From assembly GCA_023253235.1 (NCBI GenBank), contig JALRHE010000242.1, forward strand, positions 1 to 13,612: 13,612 nt of DNA, in the 5' to 3' direction. Below the pieces are notes generated by a model. That model had not been told where the DNA came from and did not search any database. It worked only from the letters and a program-made list of their open reading frames with translations. Below, in pieces: positions 6,842 through 12,588 of the stretch (positions within the stretch are counted from its first letter, which is position 1; every line of letters begins with the position of its first letter). Origin of the DNA: Steroidobacteraceae bacterium. Its GTDB lineage: Bacteria; Pseudomonadota; Gammaproteobacteria; Steroidobacterales; Steroidobacteraceae. A program made the position numbers and the translations under genes.

Positions 6842-7141
6842 TCAGACGGGCAGCAACGCCTCGACGCCGCTGAGGCGCGCTAGGCGTAGAACGCCTGCAG
6901 GCAGAGCTGCGTAGCGCAACTCGACACCCTGCTCTCGCGCGAGCGCCACGGTGTCGAGAAGCACCGCTAGCCCGGCGCTATCGATGCGCTCGAGAGCGCT
7001 GCAATCGATGCTGACCCGGCCACCCGCGCTGAGACAGCGCTTCAGCTGCGCATGCGCATCGGCCGCAGTGACAAACCCAAGCTCACCGCTCGCTCGGCAG
7101 AGCCCCGTTTCCGAGTCGACGGCGAGCCGAAAATCACTCAT
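6842..7141 (-). CDS. mlaB: STAS-domain protein MlaB of the Mla ABC transporter
   Basis: 99-residue cytoplasmic STAS protein that binds MlaF and stabilises the MlaFEDB complex. Beta-strand and helix spacing follow the STAS fold. The conserved loop IDSAGLAVLL (53-62) includes S55, in the region equivalent to the anti-sigma-factor antagonist phosphorylation site. Position in the operon (last gene, after mlaC) and length match MlaB. The ATG at 7141 overlaps the mlaC stop as ATGA, indicating translational coupling. The sequence is diverged, and the assignment leans on context plus the STAS motif. Confidence 0.9.
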   Translation of the reverse strand: MSDFRLAVDSETGLCRASGELGFVTAADAHAQLKRCLSAGGRVSIDCSALERIDSAGLAVLLDTVALAREQGVELRYAALPAGVLRLARLSGVEALLPV

Positions 7142-7797
7142 CCCTTGCGACCCACGCCTCGGTTCTGCGCCTGCAAGCGCTGGATCACGGCATCGAGACC
7201 TTTTTGATCGATTTCTGCACCGAAGTCTTCGCGGAAACTCTTCACGTAACTGATGCCTTCGATGACCACATCCCAGACCTTCCAGCCCGCCTCGCTCTTG
7301 CGCAGCGAGTAGTTCACGGGGACACGAGTCCCGTTGCTGCGACGGACTTCCGTGCGAACACTGGCGGATACGGCATCAGCCGGCACCGGCGTCGGCAGCA
7401 CCTTGATTCGATCACCCGTGAACTCGAGCAAGGCATCGCCATAGTTGCTCATCAGGGAACCATAGAAGGCATCGATGAATTGCTGGCGCTGCTCAGGGGT
7501 CGCAGTTCGCCAGTGTTTGCCGAGCACGAGACGCGCGGCATGGTTGACGTCGAAATGCGGCAACAAGATTCGATCGACCAACTCGCCCAACTTCGCGGGA
7601 TCCTTGCGAAGCTCCGCTCGTCGCGACTCAAGCTCACTGATCATGGCGTTTGCCGCAGTCTCGATCAGGGCGTTGGGCTCGCTTGCATTCACGACGCTCG
7701 CATTCACGGTACTGGCCTTGGTCTGCGCGAGAGCCGTCACTTGACCGAGCATCGTGACGAGTACGAGGAGAATCAGCGGAATCGGGGATCGGATCAT
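7138..7797 (-). CDS. mlaC: Periplasmic phospholipid-binding protein MlaC
   Basis: Soluble lipid shuttle between MlaA in the outer membrane and MlaFEDB in the inner membrane. The 219 residues (E. coli 211) begin with a Sec signal peptide (hydrophobic 7-20, likely cut after ALA at 22-24). The mature protein carries family features: ELVDRILLPHFDVNHAARLVLGKHW, TPEQRQQFIDAFYGSLMSNYGDAL, the VNYSLRKSEAGWKVWDVVIEG segment and the SYVKSFREDFG ending. A short Asn-Ala-Ser repeat (VNAS, VNAS, PNA) lies just after the signal peptide and is probably a flexible linker. The ATG at 7797 is supported by a well-placed Shine-Dalgarno overlapping the mlaD stop. An upstream in-frame start at 7839 would spoil the signal peptide. 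Confidence 0.95.
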   Translation of the reverse strand: MIRSPIPLILLVLVTMLGQVTALAQTKASTVNASVVNASEPNALIETAANAMISELESRRAELRKDPAKLGELVDRILLPHFDVNHAARLVLGKHWRTATPEQRQQFIDAFYGSLMSNYGDALLEFTGDRIKVLPTPVPADAVSASVRTEVRRSNGTRVPVNYSLRKSEAGWKVWDVVIEGISYVKSFREDFGAEIDQKGLDAVIQRLQAQNRGVGRKG

Positions 7798-7804
7798 GGG
7801 GGTT

Positions 7805-7809
7805 TCCTT
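7805..7809 (-). promoter_or_regulatory. Shine-Dalgarno that fixes the mlaC start
   Basis: AAGGA on the minus strand, overlapping the mlaD stop codon, lies 7 bases before the mlaC ATG at 7797. It supports this start over the one at 7839 inside mlaD. Confidence 0.6.
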
Positions 7810-8302
7810 ACTCGGCCTTGGCCGTATCAGTGCCGGCATCCTTGCTAGCGAAATTGGCGAAGAACTTGTTCACCAAAGACTCGAGCACGATCGCCGATTG
7901 CGTGAACTCGATTTGACTGCCTTCCTTGAGGAAAGTTTCGGAGCCGCCCGGACCAATGCCCACGTACTTGCCGCCGAGCAACCCCTGCGTCTGGATGCTG
8001 GCATCGCTGTCATCCGGAACACGATCGAACGACGATTCGATCTGGAGCGAGACCACAGCGCGGTAGTCGCTCGGATCGAAGCTGATGGCCTCGACGCGGC
8101 CGATACGGACACCGGCCATACTGACTGGCGATCCCACTTTCAAATCGCCGACGTTGTCGAATTTGGCCGTCACGCGATAGCCCGCCTGCTCACCGAGCGA
8201 AAGTCCACTACCGGGCAATTGCGTCGTCAGGAAGAACAGCGCAGCAAAGCCAAGTAGAACGAACAGGCCAGTGCCGATTTCGAGCGAACGTTGCGGTTTC
8301 AT
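7808..8302 (-). CDS. mlaD: MCE-domain protein MlaD, substrate-binding ring of the Mla transporter
   Basis: Inner-membrane-anchored MCE protein that forms a hexameric ring on MlaE and exchanges lipid with MlaC. The 164 residues (E. coli 183) have one transmembrane segment (about 9-26). The MCE domain (about 40-120) follows, with the strand YRVTAKFDNVGDLKVGSPVSMAGVRIGRV and the pore-loop region TQGLLGGKYVGIGPGGSE. A short helical C-terminus contains LESLVNKFF. The C-terminal tail is shorter than in E. coli but no motif is missing. AAGG upstream, inside the end of mlaE, acts as the ribosome binding site. mlaE ends 6 bases upstream. Confidence 0.96.
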   Translation of the reverse strand: MKPQRSLEIGTGLFVLLGFAALFFLTTQLPGSGLSLGEQAGYRVTAKFDNVGDLKVGSPVSMAGVRIGRVEAISFDPSDYRAVVSLQIESSFDRVPDDSDASIQTQGLLGGKYVGIGPGGSETFLKEGSQIEFTQSAIVLESLVNKFFANFASKDAGTDTAKAE

Positions 8303-8308
8303 TCTGAA

Positions 8309-9055
8309 TTACCTTCCGAGAAAAGCGGCTGTCAGCATGTAGTCGATCAACAGTACGAGCACCGACGACACCACCACAGTACGAGTCGTCGCGAGGCCGA
8401 CACCTTGAGCCGTTGGGGGCGCGTGATATCCCTCGTAAACGGCGATCAGGCTGCAAGCAAAGCCGAAGCAGATACTTTTGACGATACCTTCGTTGACATC
8501 GTCGAGCTCGACGGCCGCCTGCATTTGCGACCAAAAGGCACCTGGGTCGACTGCCATCAATTGCACGCCGATCAGCTGCGCACCGAACAGACCCACGATA
8601 TCGAAAATCGCCACGAGCAGCGGCATGGCGATCACGCCACCCAAAAAGCGCGGCGCGATGACGTGGCGCAGCGGATCGACCGCCATCATCTCCATGGCCG
8701 TCAATTGATCCGTCGCCCGCATCAGTCCGATTTCCGAGGTCAAAGCCGTGCCGGCACGACCTGCAAATAGCAGCGCCGTCACGACCGGACCCAATTCCTT
8801 GAGCAAGCCGAGCGCAGCGGCTACACCGAGCGCATCCTCGGAGCCGAAGCGCTGAAGCAGATCGAATCCCTGCAGACCGAGCACCATGCCGACGAAAAGA
8901 CCGCAGAGCATGATGATGATCAGTGATCGCGCCCCGGCGTTGTAGATCTGGTGGATGACCGCACGCGGCTTGGCGAGTGCCGGCAAGCACTGCCCCAACA
9001 CCCGCAACAGAAAAAGCGCCACCGCGCCGATACGACCCAAGCTGGTGCCGATCAC
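8309..9055 (-). CDS. mlaE: Mla transporter permease MlaE
   Basis: Inner-membrane permease through which the MlaF ATPase drives phospholipid transport. The 248 residues (E. coli 260) contain several hydrophobic segments and the MlaE family blocks: GLFVGMVLGLQGFDLLQRFG, LLKELGPVVTALLFAGRAGTALTSEIGLMRATDQ, and the MMAVDPLRHVIAPRFLGG block. The C-terminal block GVGLATTRTVVVSSVLVLLIDYMLTA is also present. The start is a GTG at 9055 that overlaps the mlaF stop as GTGA, so translation is probably coupled to mlaF. Order mlaF-mlaE-mlaD-mlaC-mlaB is the standard one. Confidence 0.96.
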   Translation of the reverse strand: MIGTSLGRIGAVALFLLRVLGQCLPALAKPRAVIHQIYNAGARSLIIIMLCGLFVGMVLGLQGFDLLQRFGSEDALGVAAALGLLKELGPVVTALLFAGRAGTALTSEIGLMRATDQLTAMEMMAVDPLRHVIAPRFLGGVIAMPLLVAIFDIVGLFGAQLIGVQLMAVDPGAFWSQMQAAVELDDVNEGIVKSICFGFACSLIAVYEGYHAPPTAQGVGLATTRTVVVSSVLVLLIDYMLTAAFLGR

Positions 9056-9873
9056 GATCGACCCCCAACCTGCGCCGACTTGCCGAGAATGTCCGCGGCC
9101 AAATCGCCAGCCGGAAAATGGAACGGCACCGGACCATCGGCCGCGCCGCTCATGAACTGGCGGACAACGGGCTCCTGGCTGCGAGCGAGTTCGTCTGGCG
9201 TTCCCGAAGCGACGACCCGCCCCTCTGACAAGAGATAGCTACGATGCGCAATCGTGGCGAGCTCTTCGACGTCGTGAGAGACCACGATGCTCGTGACACC
9301 GAGCGTCTCGTTGAGTTCGCGAATCAAACGGACGATCACACCCATGGAGATCGGATCGAGCCCGACGAACGGTTCGTCGTAGATCAGCAACTCGGGATCC
9401 ATCACGATGGCTCGCGCCAAGGCGACACGTCGGGCCATGCCACCGGAGAGCTGCGAAGGCATGAGGTCAGCAGCGCCGCGTAGGCCAACCGCCTCGAGCT
9501 TGGTCAGCACGAGTCGACGAAGTACCGACTCGGGCAGTCGCGCATGCGCGCGCACCGGAAACGCCACGTTTTCGAAGACGGTGAGGTCGGTCAACAACGC
9601 GCCGTTCTGGAACAGCATGCCCGTCCGACGACGCAGCGCGTAGAGCCCTGCCTTGTCCGTATCGCCGACCGACTGACCGAAGAGTTCGATCCGACCGCGA
9701 TCGGCCGCGACCTGGCCGGTCAGCAGACGCAACAGCGTCGTTTTCCCGGTACCACTCGGACCCATCACCGCCGTGATCTGGCCCTGCGGCACGTCGATAT
9801 CCACGCCCGCAAAGATCGGCCTGGCGCCGACGGCGTAATGCAGATCTCGGATTCGGACGGGAGGAGCGCTCAT
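9052..9873 (-). CDS. mlaF: Mla transporter ATPase MlaF
   Basis: ABC ATPase that powers the MlaFEDB phospholipid transporter, first gene of the minus-strand mla operon. The 273 residues (E. coli 269) contain Walker A GPSGTGKT (38-45), Q-loop Q89, signature LSGGMARR (142-149), Walker B LLIYDE (162-167) with the following PFVGLDP typical of MlaF, and the switch histidine H200. The ATG at 9873 starts MSAPPVRIRDLHYAVG, the usual length for the family. A further 21 codons upstream are open but overlap the promoter region and are unlikely to be translated. No clear Shine-Dalgarno precedes the ATG. The gene is divergent from sufR with 87 bases between them. Confidence 0.96.
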   Translation of the reverse strand: MSAPPVRIRDLHYAVGARPIFAGVDIDVPQGQITAVMGPSGTGKTTLLRLLTGQVAADRGRIELFGQSVGDTDKAGLYALRRRTGMLFQNGALLTDLTVFENVAFPVRAHARLPESVLRRLVLTKLEAVGLRGAADLMPSQLSGGMARRVALARAIVMDPELLIYDEPFVGLDPISMGVIVRLIRELNETLGVTSIVVSHDVEELATIAHRSYLLSEGRVVASGTPDELARSQEPVVRQFMSGAADGPVPFHFPAGDLAADILGKSAQVGGRS

Positions 9874-9884
9874 GAGGGCGCGGG

Positions 9885-9893
9885 ATATTACCA
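9885..9893 (-). promoter_or_regulatory. Candidate extended -10 for the mlaFEDCB operon
   Basis: Minus-strand TGGTAATAT fits TGnTAnnnT. It ends 11 bases before the mlaF ATG, so the predicted transcript would have only about 5 bases of leader. No -35 match was found. It lies in the 87-base region shared with the divergent sufR promoter. Confidence 0.4.
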
Positions 9894-9934
9894 AACGGAG
9901 CACGAAATAACGGTCGACAGATGCAGTCTCCGGC

Positions 9935-9959
9935 AAATCGGACTAAAATGGTGCGGTTT
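9935..9959 (+). promoter_or_regulatory. Candidate sufR promoter and Rrf2-type operator
   Basis: GACTAAAAT (9941-9949) matches the left core of the IscR type 1 site as I recall it (GACTRAWAY). The hexamer TAAAAT within it (9944-9949) could serve as the -10. Flanks AAATCG (9935-9940) and CGGTTT (9954-9959) form an imperfect inverted repeat (5 of 6). Binding of the sufR product here would give autoregulation of the suf operon. The right half-site is poor, so this is a moderate inference. Confidence 0.4.
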
Positions 9960-9960
9960 T

Positions 9961-10380
9961 ATGATCCGCATCAGCAAAATGACCGACTACGCGACGGTGC
10001 TTCTGGCCGAGCTCGCCCGCGCGCCGCAAACGCAGCAAAGCGCAGCGACGCTCGCTGAGCGTACGCAGATCGCCGTGCCGACCGTCAGCAAGGCGCTCAA
10101 AGCCTTGCAACGCGCCGGTCTCGTGCGCTCAACCCGGGGCTTGCATGGCGGCTACACACTCGCCCGCCCTGCCGCCGAGATCTCGGCGGCTGCGATTCTC
10201 GATGCGCTCGAGGGTCCGGTCGCCGTCACCGACTGTGCCGCCGGCGCCGGTCAGTGCGAACTGGAGACCACCTGTGGCGTCGGTCGCGCGTGGCAACGAG
10301 TGAATTTGACCGTTCGTCGCTCGCTGTATCAAGTGAGCCTCGAACAACTGGCCGGTCTGGACAAAGGCCCATACACATGA
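9961..10380 (+). CDS. Rrf2-family SUF operon regulator (IscR-like, Fe-S sensing)
   Basis: 139-residue transcription factor heading the suf operon. The N-terminal winged helix (about 1-70) has the Rrf2 pattern: MTDYATVLLAELAR, then AVPTVSKALKALQRAGLVRSTRG and LHGGYTLAR. Three cysteines, C92, C99 and C105, lie in the Fe-S ligand loop, close to C92/C98/C104 of E. coli IscR, so a [2Fe-2S] cluster is likely. It fits the SUF-system regulator group known from Xanthomonas rather than IscR, because no isc genes are adjacent. The ATG at 9961 is the start of homology. A longer reading frame upstream is antisense to mlaF. Its stop overlaps the sufB start as ATGA. It probably represses suf when Fe-S supply is adequate. 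Confidence 0.92.
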   Translation: MIRISKMTDYATVLLAELARAPQTQQSAATLAERTQIAVPTVSKALKALQRAGLVRSTRGLHGGYTLARPAAEISAAAILDALEGPVAVTDCAAGAGQCELETTCGVGRAWQRVNLTVRRSLYQVSLEQLAGLDKGPYT

Positions 10381-11822
10381 GCGAAAACGCCCAACTCAAT
10401 GAAATCGTCGGTCGTGGCTATCAGCATGGCTTCGTCACCGACATCGAATCCGAAAGTTTGCCGCCCGGCCTCGATGAGGACGTCGTACGGAAAATCTCGG
10501 CGATCAAGCGCGAGCCGGCCTTCCTGACCGAATGGCGCCTGCGCGCATATCGACACTGGCTCACCATGCGCGAACCGGAATGGGCTCACGTACGCGTGCA
10601 GCCCATCAACTATCAGGACCTCTCCTACTACTCCGCACCGAAGGCCAAGACCGACGGACCCAAGAGTCTCGATGAGGTCGACCCGAAGTTGCTCGCGACC
10701 TACGAAAAACTCGGTGTACCGCTGCACGAGAGAGCGCGTCTCGCCGGTGTGGCGGTCGATGCCGTATTCGACAGCGTGTCGGTCGCCACGACCTTCAAAG
10801 ATCGGCTCGAAAAAGCCGGCGTCGTGTTCTGTTCGTTCTCCGAAGCGGTACAGAAACACCCGGAGTTGATCGAGCGTTATCTCGGCAGCGTTGTGCCGCA
10901 TACGGACAACTACTATGCATGCCTGAACTCGGCCGTGTTCTCCGATGGCTCGTTTGTCTACATCCCGAAGGGTGTCCGTTGCCCGATGGAGTTGTCGACC
11001 TACTTTCGCATCAACGCAGCCAAGACTGGGCAATTCGAGCGTACGCTGATCATCGCCGACGAAGGCAGCCACGTCAGCTCCCTCGAAGGCTGCACAGCAC
11101 CGATGCGCGAGGAAAATCAGTTGCATGCGGCGGTGGTCGAACTCGTCGCTCTCGATCACGCCGAGATCAAATACTCGACCGTCCAGAACTGGTACCCGGG
11201 CGATGAGAACGGCGTCGGTGGCATCTACAACTTCGTCACCAAACGTGGCGAGTGTCGTGGTCGTAATTCGAAGATTTCGTGGACTCAGGTCGAGACCGGA
11301 TCTGCCATTACTTGGAAGTATCCGAGCTGCGTGTTGCGCGGCGAGAACTCGGTCGGCGAGTTCTACTCCGTCGCGCTCGCCAACCATCATCAGCAGGCCG
11401 ATACCGGCACGAAGATGATCCACATCGGCGCGAACACGCGCAGCACCATCGTCTCGAAAGGCATTTCGGCAGGACACGGCCAGAATACCTACCGTGGCCT
11501 CGTCAAGATTCTCCCGACGGCCAGCGGCGCCCGTAACTTCACGCAATGCGACTCGTTGTTAATGGGCGGAGATTGCGGCGCGCACACGTTCCCGTATGTC
11601 GAAGTGAAAAATCCGACTGCGACCGTCGAGCACGAAGCGTCGACCTCGCGCATCAGTGAAGATCAACTCTTCTACTGTCTGCAGCGTGGTATCGCCGAAG
11701 AGGATGCCGTCAACATGATCGTCAATGGTTTTTGCAAAAGCGTGTTCAAGGAATTGCCGATGGAGTTTGCCGTGGAAGCACAGAACCTGCTCGCGGTCAG
11801 TCTCGAAGGCTCGGTCGGCTGA
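10377..11822 (+). CDS. sufB: Fe-S cluster assembly scaffold subunit SufB
   Basis: Scaffold of the SufBC2D complex, on which nascent iron-sulfur clusters are built. The 481 residues (E. coli 495) are full length. The N-terminal region opens GYQHGFVTDIESESLPPGL. The beta-helix core includes VPHTDNYYACLNSAVFSDGSF, DEGSHVSSLEGCTAP and QNWYPGDENGVGGIYNFVTKRG. Near the C-terminus C391 in NFTQCDSLLMG and E420 in VEHEAS have the 29-residue spacing of E. coli C405 and E434, the residues implicated in cluster assembly. FYCLQRGI follows. AAAGG upstream is the probable ribosome binding site, and the ATGA overlap with the regulator gene indicates coupling. sufC follows after 12 bases. Confidence 0.98.
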   Translation: MSENAQLNEIVGRGYQHGFVTDIESESLPPGLDEDVVRKISAIKREPAFLTEWRLRAYRHWLTMREPEWAHVRVQPINYQDLSYYSAPKAKTDGPKSLDEVDPKLLATYEKLGVPLHERARLAGVAVDAVFDSVSVATTFKDRLEKAGVVFCSFSEAVQKHPELIERYLGSVVPHTDNYYACLNSAVFSDGSFVYIPKGVRCPMELSTYFRINAAKTGQFERTLIIADEGSHVSSLEGCTAPMREENQLHAAVVELVALDHAEIKYSTVQNWYPGDENGVGGIYNFVTKRGECRGRNSKISWTQVETGSAITWKYPSCVLRGENSVGEFYSVALANHHQQADTGTKMIHIGANTRSTIVSKGISAGHGQNTYRGLVKILPTASGARNFTQCDSLLMGGDCGAHTFPYVEVKNPTATVEHEASTSRISEDQLFYCLQRGIAEEDAVNMIVNGFCKSVFKELPMEFAVEAQNLLAVSLEGSVG

Positions 11823-11834
11823 ACGGAGATCATC

Positions 11835-12584
11835 ATGCTCGAAATCAATTCATTGCAGACTCGTATCGGTGACAAGGAGATCCTGCGTGGTCTGAACCTC
11901 ACCGTGAAGGCAGGCGAAGTTCACGCCATCATGGGCCCGAACGGGGCCGGCAAGAGCTCGCTCGCCTACACCCTCGCCGGACGCCCGGGTTACGAGGTCA
12001 CTGGCGGTACCGTTCGCTTCGAGGGTGCCGATCTACTCGCGCTCGCGCCGGAAGAGCGCGCGCAGGCGGGGCTGTTTCTGGGCTTTCAGTACCCCGTCGA
12101 GATTCCGGGCGTCAACAACGTCTATTTGCTGAAAGCCGCACTCAACGCTGCACGTAAGCATCGCGGTCTGCCGGAGGTCGACGCCTTCGAGTTCCTGACG
12201 CTCGTTCGCGAGAAAATGCGCTTGATGCAGATGGACGAGTCGTTTTTGTCGCGCGGTGTCAACGAAGGGTTCTCCGGCGGCGAGAAGAAACGCAACGAGA
12301 TCCTGCAGATGTTGGTGCTCGAGCCCAAGCTCGCCTTGCTCGATGAGACCGACTCGGGACTCGACATCGATGCGCTCAAGGTCGTCGCCAACGGCGTGAA
12401 CTCCTTGCGCTCACCCGATCGTGCCGTCGTTCTCGTGACCCACTATCAGCGATTACTCGACTACATCAAACCCGATGTGGTGCACGTACTCGCGCGCGGA
12501 CGCATCATCAAGACGGGCGGTCCAGAGCTCGCTCTCGAACTCGAGGCTCGCGGCTACGATTGGCTGCTTGCGGACGCCGCCTGA
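11835..12584 (+). CDS. sufC: Fe-S cluster assembly ATPase SufC
   Basis: Cytoplasmic ABC-type ATPase that binds SufB and SufD and drives the conformational change needed for cluster assembly. The 249 residues (E. coli 248) contain Walker A GPNGAGKS (34-41), Q-loop Q85 in GFQYPVEIPGV, the SufC-specific signature FSGGEKKRNEI (146-156), Walker B LALLDE (166-171) with TDSGLDIDAL, and H203. A good Shine-Dalgarno (GGAG at 11825-11828) lies 6 bases before the ATG at 11835. sufD starts 4 bases after the stop. Confidence 0.98.
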   Translation: MLEINSLQTRIGDKEILRGLNLTVKAGEVHAIMGPNGAGKSSLAYTLAGRPGYEVTGGTVRFEGADLLALAPEERAQAGLFLGFQYPVEIPGVNNVYLLKAALNAARKHRGLPEVDAFEFLTLVREKMRLMQMDESFLSRGVNEGFSGGEKKRNEILQMLVLEPKLALLDETDSGLDIDALKVVANGVNSLRSPDRAVVLVTHYQRLLDYIKPDVVHVLARGRIIKTGGPELALELEARGYDWLLADAA

Positions 12585-12588
12585 TCCC

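Noticed and set aside
7681..7720. Short tandem repeat in mlaC (GCATTCAC twice, coding for two VNAS units) as a functional repeat element
   Set aside because: Only two imperfect copies are present, in frame within a low-complexity linker after the signal peptide. Ordinary linker drift explains them.
10329..11546. 405-codon minus-strand open frame opposite sufB
   Set aside because: It is a shadow of the highly biased codon use of sufB in GC-rich DNA. There is no recognisable motif, and the true protein is on the plus strand with intact SufB residues.
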